5,048 nucleotides of DNA, taken from assembly GCA_029882335.1 (NCBI GenBank), contig JAOUKW010000311.1, positions 1 to 5,048 of the forward strand, in the 5' to 3' direction. Shown piece after piece: positions 1 through 5,048 of this stretch; within the stretch, counting starts at the first letter, position 1, and each line of letters opens with the position of its first letter. The stretch is from Candidatus Heimdallarchaeota archaeon. Lineage in GTDB: Archaea; Asgardarchaeota; Heimdallarchaeia; Heimdallarchaeales; Kariarchaeaceae. The position numbers and the translations under genes were made by a program. The notes below the pieces were generated by a model. It did no database searches and was not told the DNA's origin. It worked only from the letters and a program-made list of their open reading frames with translations.

Positions 1-966
1 TTTTCTTTTTAAAACTTTTAAGATAGGTAAGATAACCAGTAAAAATATTCCAAAGAATGGATTAAACGAGATGAAAGAACTCTCTTCTTCTTCTTCTTCT
101 TCAGCTGGATAATATTTAGTTAAATCAGTGGATAAAGTGGCAATATACTCATAATTCACACCACCAGATGTATATTGTTCTGAATAATGTGTAAGAACGC
201 CTGTTAATTCATCAAACTTTAATACAACGTCTACATAATTAAGTGTACATGTATTAGCACTACAGGTAGTTGATTCTTCAAACACTTTAGTAATTACATT
301 TTCCAACCCCACAATAGATGTTCCATTGTTAAAATTAACTATTACAGGTAACATCAGTTCATTAAGAAAATCACTAACATAAGTTTCGACTTCACCTGTA
401 CTGTCTGTATATGTTGAATTAAATAAATTTTCTGTAGTCCCAGAATTATCAACTACTGGAGAAGTTAATATTTCAACCCGGATATCTCCATCTGATTCAA
501 CAGCATTCGTTTGTAGATTTTTATTAGTAAGGACCCATTCAAATTGATCTCCTGTACGAAATCCATCAAAATATTCTAATGATGTTATTGAAACTGGTGC
601 AGTTATAGTTAAGGTGAATGAACCAGTACCAGTCCACCTATAGACTTCAATATAAAATCCATTGGTAGAAGTAGCAGTTACTTCATCTGGATAAGTAATT
701 CCTGATGCATCTGTTATCCAATTTTGATTCCCATCATATATGTCCATATCAAAATCAGTTCCTGATGGTCCATTAAGTGAAAACGTAAAAGTTCCACTGC
801 TGGAAAACCAAAAATATTCCGATTCCGTCCCACTAATTGCTCCGTTATTGGTTCCTACATTTGCGGTAATAGGATCTGAAAAACTATCACCAGGGACTGC
901 AGTCGCAACATTGGAGAAAAGAGTTGTGCTGACTAACAAAAATAATAAGTATATCTTTTTGTCCAT
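1..966 (-). CDS. Secreted PPC-domain surface protein with C-terminal membrane anchor (paralog 1; stop codon beyond left edge)
   Basis: My translation runs from ATG at 966-964 to the window edge, giving 322 codons without a stop. The paralog at 1239-2195 ends at the equivalent point, so the stop should lie within a few codons. Residues 1-22 (MDKKIYLLFLLV...) form a signal peptide. Residues about 28-123 resemble the bacterial pre-peptidase C-terminal (PPC) beta-sandwich: GTFTFSLNGPSGTDFDMDIYD, then YPDEVTA and FYIEVYRW. A second domain (about 125-285) is unrecognised. It contains a CX4C pair (Cys235, Cys240), likely a disulfide outside the cell, and a FDELTGVL strand motif. Seven Glu (289-295) precede a hydrophobic helix (about 303-318) and a Lys/Arg tail. 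The protein is thus inferred to sit on the outer face of the cell membrane. A ligand-binding or adhesive role is possible, but no catalytic residues are visible. The ATG is supported by a TATA-like box 20 nt upstream. Confidence 0.87.
   Translation of the reverse strand, partial: MDKKIYLLFLLVSTTLFSNVATAVPGDSFSDPITANVGTNNGAISGTESEYFWFSSSGTFTFSLNGPSGTDFDMDIYDGNQNWITDASGITYPDEVTATSTNGFYIEVYRWTGTGSFTLTITAPVSITSLEYFDGFRTGDQFEWVLTNKNLQTNAVESDGDIRVEILTSPVVDNSGTTENLFNSTYTDSTGEVETYVSDFLNELMLPVIVNFNNGTSIVGLENVITKVFEESTTCSANTCTLNYVDVVLKFDELTGVLTHYSEQYTSGGVNYEYIATLSTDLTKYYPAEEEEEEESSFISFNPFFGIFLLVILPILKVLKRK
13..84 (-). repeat. Conserved 3'-coding repeat, copy 1 (anchor region of paralog 1)
   Basis: This 72-nt stretch encodes the end of the acidic linker and the membrane helix. 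It matches 1254-1325 in the downstream paralog at 64 of 72 bases with no gap, including runs of 24 and 18 identical bases. Most codons agree even at silent positions, whereas the middle parts of the two genes have diverged strongly. Confidence 0.85.
85..102. repeat. Trinucleotide microsatellite (TTC)6, coding for poly-Glu
   Basis: Six perfect TTC units lie in frame with paralog 1 and are read on the minus strand as GAA codons. With the flanking CTC (GAG) at 82-84 they give seven Glu in a row. The paralog has only Glu-Gly-Glu-Glu at this place, so the tract appears to have expanded in this copy. It forms the acidic linker just before the membrane anchor. Confidence 0.9.
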
Positions 967-986
967 TACCACTTACAAACCGTTCT

Positions 987-1012
987 TATTTATAAACTTT
1001 TTGAATATTGAA
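987..1012 (-). promoter_or_regulatory. Promoter of paralog 1: shared 14-bp element plus TATA-like box
   Basis: Read on the minus strand, TTCAATATTCAAAA (1012-999) is followed by 2 bp and then TTTATAAATA (996-987), a good archaeal TATA box. The box lies 20 nt upstream of the ATG, so transcription should start at or next to the start codon (leaderless). The TCAAAA end of the element occupies the BRE position. The same 14 bases occur at the same spacing before paralog 2. Confidence 0.7.
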
Positions 1013-1109
1013 TTGTAAAAAGAATTCTAATTAAATGAATTTGAAAATGCTGCACCATTTGTGTAAGGTAATTTCATCCGAATGCTACTCAATACAGAAA
1101 ATAATTTGA

Positions 1110-1170
1110 TGATATAAATGATCAACTAATGAATCATTTAAGATTCCTATTCAATCTTTGATTTATATCA
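1110..1170. repeat. Inverted repeat in the spacer between the two paralogs
   Basis: TGATATAAAT (1110-1119) and ATTTATATCA (1161-1170) are perfect 10-bp inverted arms around a 41-nt interior. A competing 7-bp stem, AAATGAT (1116-1122) with ATCATTT (1133-1139), overlaps the left arm. The sequence is very A+T-rich, so either pairing could be chance. It lies just past the 3' end of paralog 2 and may affect its transcript end. The rest of the 272-bp spacer (967-1238) holds only the paralog 1 promoter and a T-rich tract. Confidence 0.3.
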
Positions 1171-1183
1171 TTATTCAGAAAGG

Positions 1184-1222
1184 AAATAAAATTTTATTTA
1201 ATTAAATATAATAAAAATGATA
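1184..1222 (-). terminator. Possible T-rich transcription terminator of paralog 2
   Basis: The sequence begins about 17 nt past the paralog 2 stop codon. In the direction of transcription it contains TCATTTTTATTATATTT and then the perfect 16-bp palindrome AAATAAAATTTTATTT (1184-1199). Archaeal termination commonly occurs at T-rich tracts in the non-template strand, which fits. There is no GC-rich hairpin, and the background is itself A+T-rich, so the call is weak. Confidence 0.35.
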
Positions 1223-1238
1223 ATTCATACTTAATCAA

Positions 1239-2195
1239 TTATTTTCTTCTTTTGACTCTTAAGATAGGTAAGATAACCAGTATAAATATACCAAAAAAGG
1301 AATTAAACGAGATGAAAGAGCTCTCTTCTCCTTCATAAAACTTATCCAAATCAGTCGTAAGTTTTATTTCTACTTCGTAAGTGCTAAGATAAAAATCAAA
1401 AACAAAACTACAATATTTAAGAATCCCTGTTAGCTCATCATATTCATAGATGTTCTCACCATTGGTAATCGTACATGTATCATCCTCACATATTGTAGAA
1501 TATTTATAAACATTTATTAGAATATTTTCTAAACCTTCAATGGAGGTTCCATTTATGTAATTTATCTTTGTTGGTAATAATAGACCTTCTGCATTATCTT
1601 GGTCTGTTGTTAGAGTACCATTATGACCTCTTATTGTTTTCCTAAATAGGTAATCTATTATATCGAAGTTATCAATTAGTGGTACCTGTAATATTTCCAT
1701 TGATATTGTCCAACTGAACTCCTCTTGAGTACCAAACTCGATTTGAGTCCATCGCCATTCAAAGGTATCATCTATGGAAAATTCATTATAATATTCTATT
1801 GAGTCAATATCAGGTGCTTCTGATATTGTTACTGAGAATGGTCCTGCTATAACATTATCTGCAGCTCCATACACACGAATATAGAAAGTGTTTGAAGATG
1901 ATGCAATAACCTCATCTGGATAATTAGTTCCTGTTGCAATAGATAATATATTTCTGTTCCCATCATATATAGTCATATCAAAATTACTACCTCCGGGTCC
2001 ATTAAGTGAAAATATAAATGTTCCAGTTGCTAAAAACCAAAGGTAAACTGAATCAATCCCACTGAAATATCCTACATTCTCACCGATGTCTGCAAGAATA
2101 GGATCTGAAAAGCTATTTCCTATTACATTAGTTGATATATTGGATAAAATAGATATATACATTAGGAGAACGAAAAATATATATTTTTTGCCCAT
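1239..2195 (-). CDS. Secreted PPC-domain surface protein with C-terminal membrane anchor (paralog 2, complete)
   Basis: This complete 318-residue protein is a tandem paralog of the gene at 1-966. Residues 1-26 form a signal peptide. Residues about 29-126 form a PPC-like beta-sandwich, with GTFIFSLNGPGGSNFDMTIYD, YPDEVIA and FYIRVY matching paralog 1. Residues about 130-285 form the same unrecognised second domain, with INYINGTSIEGLENI, a CX4C pair (Cys236, Cys241) and YDELTGIL. Residues about 295-314 form a membrane helix followed by VKRRK. The protein should face the outside, held by the C-terminal helix. PPC domains often accompany secreted enzymes, but no enzyme domain is present, so binding or a structural surface role is the more cautious inference. 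It is probably transcribed on its own: 272 bp separate its stop from the paralog 1 start, and each gene has a promoter. No Shine-Dalgarno precedes the ATG, and a TATA-like box lies 21 nt upstream. Confidence 0.9.
   Translation of the reverse strand: MGKKYIFFVLLMYISILSNISTNVIGNSFSDPILADIGENVGYFSGIDSVYLWFLATGTFIFSLNGPGGSNFDMTIYDGNRNILSIATGTNYPDEVIASSSNTFYIRVYGAADNVIAGPFSVTISEAPDIDSIEYYNEFSIDDTFEWRWTQIEFGTQEEFSWTISMEILQVPLIDNFDIIDYLFRKTIRGHNGTLTTDQDNAEGLLLPTKINYINGTSIEGLENILINVYKYSTICEDDTCTITNGENIYEYDELTGILKYCSFVFDFYLSTYEVEIKLTTDLDKFYEGEESSFISFNSFFGIFILVILPILRVKRRK
1254..1325 (-). repeat. Conserved 3'-coding repeat, copy 2 (anchor region of paralog 2)
   Basis: This is the partner of 13-84, with 64 of 72 bases identical and no gap. 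It encodes the acidic residue before the anchor and the membrane helix SFISFNSFFGIFILVILPIL. After it the two genes part: paralog 2 ends VKRRK, while paralog 1 continues VLKRK. Confidence 0.85.
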
Positions 2196-2216
2196 AATTA
2201 TCTGATGGTGATTTTA

Positions 2217-2242
2217 AACATAAAAATATTTTGAATATTGAA
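2217..2242 (-). promoter_or_regulatory. Promoter of paralog 2: shared 14-bp element plus TATA-like sequence
   Basis: Read on the minus strand, TTCAATATTCAAAA (2242-2229) is followed by 2 bp and then TTTTTATGTT (2226-2217), 21 nt upstream of the ATG at 2195. The element is identical in sequence and spacing to that before paralog 1. The TATA match is weaker than in paralog 1. The layout again implies a leaderless transcript. Confidence 0.6.
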
Positions 2243-2289
2243 ATATTAATTTAAATCGGATTTTTATCAAATACAGGAGATTGTTAATA

Positions 2290-2357
2290 AAATGAAATTT
2301 CATTTATCAAATTTGAAAATTTTGAATTATAATATCATAATTAAATCAAATTTGATT
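2290..2357. promoter_or_regulatory. Cluster of perfect palindromes with AAATTT cores (possible operators)
   Basis: Three dyads occur close together. They are AAATGAAATTTCATTT (2290-2305, 16 bp perfect), TCAAATTTGA (2307-2316, 10 bp perfect) and AATCAAATTTGATT (2344-2357, 14 bp perfect). The last two share the 11-mer ATCAAATTTGA at 2306 and 2345. The last dyad ends 15 bp before the plus-strand TATA box, and the group sits between that box and the divergent paralog 2 promoter. This is a plausible binding site for a dimeric regulator, but A+T-rich sequence produces such dyads easily. Confidence 0.35.
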
Positions 2358-2372
2358 CTCTCAATTCAGATC

Positions 2373-2382
2373 TTTATAAGGC
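2373..2382 (+). promoter_or_regulatory. Orphan TATA box facing the plus strand
   Basis: TTTATAAGGC is the best plus-strand archaeal TATA match I noticed in the non-coding sequence. A start site about 25 bp downstream would fall near 2402. Only a 14-codon ORF (ATG at 2411, stop ending at 2455) follows, without a ribosome binding site. The box may drive a short non-coding RNA, may be a relic, or may be chance. Confidence 0.35.
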
Positions 2383-2742
2383 AATATAATTAGCAGAAAC
2401 ACGTCACAGAATGAATAAATGGGATAAAAACAATGAGTTTTTTTCTTTATACTAATTATGCAGGTATGATTAAAACATTACTATTTATTTGATCATATTT
2501 GAATCATTGAGCATTGGTTTATCATTGTAGAGCCAAAAATAACCATCTCTTGCTTAAAAATTCCATTTTATAATTTAGATAAACCGAGTGAAATATATCT
2601 TCAATATTATTGTACTTTTATGAGTTTGTTACGTATCTATTTTTTAATGTATATCTAAATAAAGACTCATTTGAAAATTAAGAGTAAATAATTGGTATTA
2701 TAATGATATGTCTTGTGTATGAATAAATTTAACTATTTATTA

Positions 2743-3039
2743 TTATACATCTTTTATTACCATTGTGCCAGCAATCATATCTCCAAGGTGTCTACCTTCT
2801 CCTATGCATGCTAAACATGGTATAAAATTACAATAATTTCTCAAACAGCTTTGAACTAACGTGGGTGGGCCACCTGTTTTATAGTCTATGGTACGAATAC
2901 CCATCATACCTTTTCCAATTCCTTTACCTTGATTTATAGAATCCATAATTCCACATAATCTACCCAATATAAAACCGTCTATAATTGAGGCTATACATCT
3001 TGAGATTAATGAACCCTTTAGGTACATTTGTTGTGCCAT
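2743..3039 (-). CDS. Short RDD-family membrane protein
   Basis: This is a small integral membrane protein of unknown biochemical role. Family hallmarks are visible, numbered from the chosen ATG: Arg14 and Asp21 in the first hydrophobic segment (SLISRCIASIIDGFILG), the GKGIGKGMMGIR loop (about 38-49), TGGPPTLVQSCLRN (about 55-68), and RHLGDMIAGTMV (about 83-94) with the final conserved Asp87. RDD domains usually have three membrane spans over more than 120 residues. Here 98 residues carry only two short hydrophobic segments, and the stretch normally found between the first span and the GK loop is missing. It has six Cys, unusually many for its size. The frame stays open to a TTG at 3099 with ATGs at 3078, 3051 and 3039. 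I chose 3039 because a TATA-like box lies 21 nt upstream, as in the surface genes, a weak GGGA precedes it, and the RDD homology starts just after it. It follows the TPR gene and may also be read through from it. Confidence 0.75.
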   Translation of the reverse strand: MAQQMYLKGSLISRCIASIIDGFILGRLCGIMDSINQGKGIGKGMMGIRTIDYKTGGPPTLVQSCLRNYCNFIPCLACIGEGRHLGDMIAGTMVIKDV

Positions 3040-3060
3040 TGAATTTCCCATGTATATATA

Positions 3061-3070
3061 TATTTTAAAT
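3061..3070 (-). promoter_or_regulatory. TATA-like box before the RDD gene
   Basis: Read on the minus strand, ATTTAAAATA lies 21 nt upstream of the ATG at 3039, followed by an (AT)n tract. It sits in the 50-nt gap after the TPR stop codon. The spacing equals that of the two surface genes, supporting both a separate leaderless transcript and the choice of start. The surrounding sequence is nearly pure A+T, which lowers the confidence. Confidence 0.4.
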
Positions 3071-3089
3071 ATTTGCATTTTTGAAATTA

Positions 3090-4583
3090 TTAAACCCAAG
3101 AAAAAATAGTTAATATTATAAAATTTTTCAAATCACATAGATTTGGTAGTTTATTACAATTAAATTGATAACTTCTTACACTATTTAGATGTAATTGAAG
3201 ACAATTTTTATCGAAATAGGAATTGGATATTTCTTCTAATCTTGAAAATTTAAGTATATCCATTTTTAATTGATTCGAAAATAAATATTTTTCACTATTT
3301 AAATGGTTTACTAGGAAAATAATAGGATCAATTAATTGATTTCCACTACTTTTTGTAAACTTATCTAGTAATTTATTTATTTCAGAAAATCTTTCATTTA
3401 ATACTAATCCCAAAAAATAACCCATTTCAACCTTATAAGACATATTTTCATCATGAAAATTATGCTTGATTAATTTTCTCAACAGTTTCATAGCACTTTC
3501 ATTTCGATTTATTAGTAATTCGTAAGAAACTACATCAATTAAAGCTTGAATATGTGATTTATTATTGGAATGTATTTCTGAAGCAATTATATCTGCTTGT
3601 TGGAAATTATTTAGAAAATAATAACAACGGATTAACAAACCCTTGAGGATTGATTGAGAGTCTGTATCTTTATTTATTTTACTAATTTCTATTAAGTTAG
3701 TAATTGGTTGTAAAATCTTCTCTAACTCAAATTTTGATTTAATCATAGAATCGAGAATTGAAAATTGAAATTGAAATACCTCAATCCCATCTATTTCTGT
3801 AGGATTTATGTTTAGTGCAATGTTTTTAAATTTTTCCAACCGTTCTTTGTCTGTAATATGATTAACAATTAAATTACCAATTCGTGAATAGTTACGATAA
3901 TTTTTAACAGGATCTTCAATATCATTTAAACATGTGTATGCGTATTGAATGGCATCTTCAATATTTCCTTGTGCAAGGTGTATTTTAATTAATTGTTCAT
4001 CACAAATGAATGCACCTCTCATATTTTGATTAATTTGATGGAAATTTCTTGATTCTATAAAATCATCTCTTGCTTCATCAAAAAGCCTTTCATTCAGTTT
4101 TATTGTTGCAATATTATATATAATACTGGCTAGATATTCAGTGTTATTTGACTTAAGTAATATTTCTTTGGCCTTGTTGTAATGATCTTTAGCTTCTTGG
4201 ATTGCTCCCATTTGATAATATGTTGTGGCTAGATTCATCATTCTCAAGCCGTCTAGTTCTGAAAAATGGCTTGTTTCATTGGCTATGTTATTATAAATCT
4301 CTTTTGCCTTATGGAAATTCCCAGTCGCAAGAAATAAATTTCCCAGATTGATTTTTGACTTACATAGACCTTGTTTATGGTCATATTTTTCATAAATCTC
4401 AATAGAATTATTAAAACAAGATTCAGAAAATTCATAATTCTTTATCAATCGTGAAAGCTTACCTAATTCATTAAAAATATCGGCATTTTCTTTTGATTTT
4501 TCAGGTAAACTATTAATTAATTGGTTACGATGCTCTTCATTTTCTATCCAAATCGCAACATCTCTTATCTTTCCTATTTGCAA
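3090..4583 (-). CDS. Tetratricopeptide repeat (TPR) protein, probably missing its true N terminus
   Basis: This open frame of 497 codons encodes an alpha-solenoid of TPR repeats, a protein-protein interaction scaffold. There is no signal peptide, so it is probably cytoplasmic. Repeats are clear at about 34-67 (ADIFNELGKLSRLIKNYEFS), 75-107 (KINLGNLFLATGNFHKAKEIY), 113-146 (LRMMNLATTYYQMGAIQEAK), 151-184 and 190-220. A weaker one lies near 311-345 (LIRCYYFLNNFQQADIIASE). The C-terminal third is helical but degenerate. The frame has no usable ATG before about codon 115. The first possible start is a TTG at 4583, without a ribosome binding site and two codons after an in-frame TAA. The 52-codon ORF at 4574-4732 has an ATG and an SD site and overlaps this frame by 10 nt, so it probably supplies the real start, with a one-base shift between. 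Partners are unknown; the neighbouring membrane proteins are candidates. Confidence 0.85.
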   Translation of the reverse strand: MQIGKIRDVAIWIENEEHRNQLINSLPEKSKENADIFNELGKLSRLIKNYEFSESCFNNSIEIYEKYDHKQGLCKSKINLGNLFLATGNFHKAKEIYNNIANETSHFSELDGLRMMNLATTYYQMGAIQEAKDHYNKAKEILLKSNNTEYLASIIYNIATIKLNERLFDEARDDFIESRNFHQINQNMRGAFICDEQLIKIHLAQGNIEDAIQYAYTCLNDIEDPVKNYRNYSRIGNLIVNHITDKERLEKFKNIALNINPTEIDGIEVFQFQFSILDSMIKSKFELEKILQPITNLIEISKINKDTDSQSILKGLLIRCYYFLNNFQQADIIASEIHSNNKSHIQALIDVVSYELLINRNESAMKLLRKLIKHNFHDENMSYKVEMGYFLGLVLNERFSEINKLLDKFTKSSGNQLIDPIIFLVNHLNSEKYLFSNQLKMDILKFSRLEEISNSYFDKNCLQLHLNSVRSYQFNCNKLPNLCDLKNFIILTIFSWV

Positions 4584-4732
4584 TGATTGTTAATTATTTT
4601 GTAAATTAACTTCTTAAATTCAACTAAATCCAAATTTTCATTGTGTCTAAATAGCATCAATGAAGCTTCGAGGTACTCATTTTTAGAAATATTTTCTTCT
4701 ATTAATGAGATTACTTTATTCTGTGAATGCAT
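4574..4732 (-). CDS. 52-residue ORF, likely the N-terminal piece of the TPR protein in another frame
   Basis: The ORF runs from ATG at 4732-4730 to TAG at 4576-4574. The product begins MHSQNKVISLIEENISKNEY and ends KLIYKIINNHCK. It looks like helical hairpins of the TPR type (EYLEASLMLF), with no signal or membrane segment. The ATG overlaps the end of the upstream membrane-protein gene by 17 nt, and GGAGGT lies 13 nt before it. The ORF ends 10 nt inside the TPR frame. Moving back one base between 4589 and 4577 would join the two into one protein of about 550 residues. I see no classical slippery heptamer there. A lost base, by mutation or sequencing error, therefore seems more likely than programmed shifting. 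A separate small coupled gene remains possible. Confidence 0.5.
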   Translation of the reverse strand: MHSQNKVISLIEENISKNEYLEASLMLFRHNENLDLVEFKKLIYKIINNHCK

Positions 4733-5048
4733 CTATTCTAGCTATACCTCCGTTTATTATCTGTAATCTATCATAATATTCTCTTAATCCTGAACATCTC
4801 GGATTATTTACTTCAGAACAGTTCTTGCAAACATCATCATTAGATTTATTTCTTTTCTTTGATAAAGTAGTACTAAATAAAATATAAGGTGAAATTGTTA
4901 TTAGTATAATTACCCAATTAAGCTCTTTTAATGCCAATAACAAAACATACAACATTACTGTTTGATTTATTCCTAATAACAATCTAGCAACATCTCGTAT
5001 TTTTCTAGGTGGTTTAAAAAATGATGAAAAAATAGTAGGTATGATAAG
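4716..5048 (-). CDS. C-terminal part of a two-helix membrane protein with a CX2CX7C motif (start beyond right edge)
   Basis: The frame is open from the window edge to TAA at 4716-4718 and gives 110 residues. A TTG at 4982 could be taken as a start, but in-frame codons continue without a stop to the edge, so the gene is probably truncated by the window. Numbering from the first visible residue, two hydrophobic helices lie at about 21-40 and 44-60. Basic residues before the first (PPRKIR) and after the second (SKKRNK) predict a hairpin with both ends in the cytoplasm. The tail has Cys74, Cys77 and Cys85 (CKNC, then PRCSGLREYYDRL), which could bind a metal with a further ligand. I do not recognise the family. 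Its end overlaps the following ORF by 17 nt, indicating one transcript. Confidence 0.7.
   Translation of the reverse strand, partial: LIIPTIFSSFFKPPRKIRDVARLLLGINQTVMLYVLLLALKELNWVIILITISPYILFSTTLSKKRNKSNDDVCKNCSEVNNPRCSGLREYYDRLQIINGGIARIDAFTE
4746..4751 (-). promoter_or_regulatory. Shine-Dalgarno site GGAGGT for the ORF starting at 4732
   Basis: GGAGGT, a full match to the anti-SD core of 16S rRNA, lies inside the end of the membrane-protein gene. It is 13 nt before the ATG at 4732, somewhat longer than the usual 5-10 nt. It encodes Gly-Gly in the upstream gene, so it could also be coincidence. It supports 4732 as the start of the next gene rather than the TTG at 4583. Confidence 0.45.

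Larger units (their letters stand above)
2243..2742. other. Gene-poor A+T-rich intergenic region
   Basis: About 500 bp lie between the paralog 2 promoter and the stop codon of the RDD gene, and I see no credible coding region on either strand. The stretch holds a cluster of palindromes (2290-2357) and a plus-strand TATA box (2373-2382), listed separately. The remainder (about 2460-2742) has stops in all frames, with T-rich runs near 2640 that could end a plus-strand transcript. The 3' end of the RDD transcript also falls in this stretch. No tRNA, rRNA or other structured RNA was recognised. Confidence 0.6.

Noticed and set aside
740..1018. Plus-strand ORF of 92 codons
   Set aside because: It lies antisense to the signal-peptide and PPC region of paralog 1, whose minus-strand protein matches its paralog over its whole length. 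The plus-strand translation has no domain, and its downstream half runs over the promoter of paralog 1.
2411..2455. 14-codon plus-strand ORF (MNKWDKNNEFFSLY) behind the orphan TATA box
   Set aside because: It is too short to judge, has no ribosome binding site and no recognisable feature. I kept only the TATA box as a weak feature.
2598..2612. TTCAATATT on the plus strand, resembling the shared promoter element
   Set aside because: Only nine bases match. The CAAAA end and a TATA box at the right distance are missing, and no gene follows.
3040..3099. Longer RDD protein starting at the TTG at 3099 or the ATGs at 3078 or 3051
   Set aside because: The extra residues are outside the RDD homology and are encoded by the A+T-rich TATA-like tract. 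The TTG lacks an SD, and the ATG at 3051 is too close to the TATA-like box to be used by its transcript.
4574..4592. Programmed -1 ribosomal frameshift between the 52-codon ORF and the TPR frame
   Set aside because: No X XXY YYZ slippery heptamer is present within the short stretch where the shift would have to occur, and I see no strong downstream stem. A missing base is simpler.
4980..4982. TTG as the start of the membrane-protein gene at the right edge
   Set aside because: The frame continues open for 22 more codons to the window edge, including a basic segment that fits before the first membrane helix, and there is no SD before the TTG.

Overview
The window is A+T-rich (roughly 70% by eye), and every supported gene lies on the minus strand. 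It most likely comes from an archaeon. Three genes have a TATA-like box 20-21 nt upstream of the start codon and little or no Shine-Dalgarno sequence, which fits leaderless transcripts. The surface proteins have an N-terminal signal, a PPC-like beta-sandwich and a C-terminal membrane anchor ending in Lys/Arg. Lineage is not proven; an Asgard-type archaeon is my best guess from the style of these secreted proteins and the base composition.

Left part (1-2245): two tandem paralogous genes for secreted, C-terminally anchored surface proteins. The first (1-966) runs off the left edge with no stop in the window, and the second (1239-2195) is complete. Both have a signal peptide, a PPC-like domain, a second unrecognised domain with a conserved CX4C pair, and a terminal membrane helix. 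Each has its own promoter, and the two promoters share an identical 14-bp element exactly 2 bp upstream of the TATA-like box. The pair is therefore probably a duplication that includes the promoter, under common control.

Middle (2196-2742): about 550 bp without a convincing gene. It holds the promoter of the second surface gene, a cluster of perfect palindromes with AAATTT cores, and a strong TATA box facing the plus strand with no obvious gene behind it.

Right part (2743-5048): a compact minus-strand cluster. In transcription order it has the C-terminal end of a two-helix membrane protein with a cytoplasmic Cys motif (4716-5048, cut by the right edge). Next is a 52-codon ORF (4574-4732) with a good SD site, then a TPR protein (3090-4583) with no ATG of its own, and last an unusually short RDD-family membrane protein (2743-3039). 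The 52-codon ORF and the TPR frame overlap by 10 nt and look like one gene split by a frameshift. The cluster combines two membrane proteins with a TPR scaffold, suggesting a membrane-associated assembly, but its function cannot be read from the sequence. I found no RNA genes, CRISPR arrays or mobile elements.
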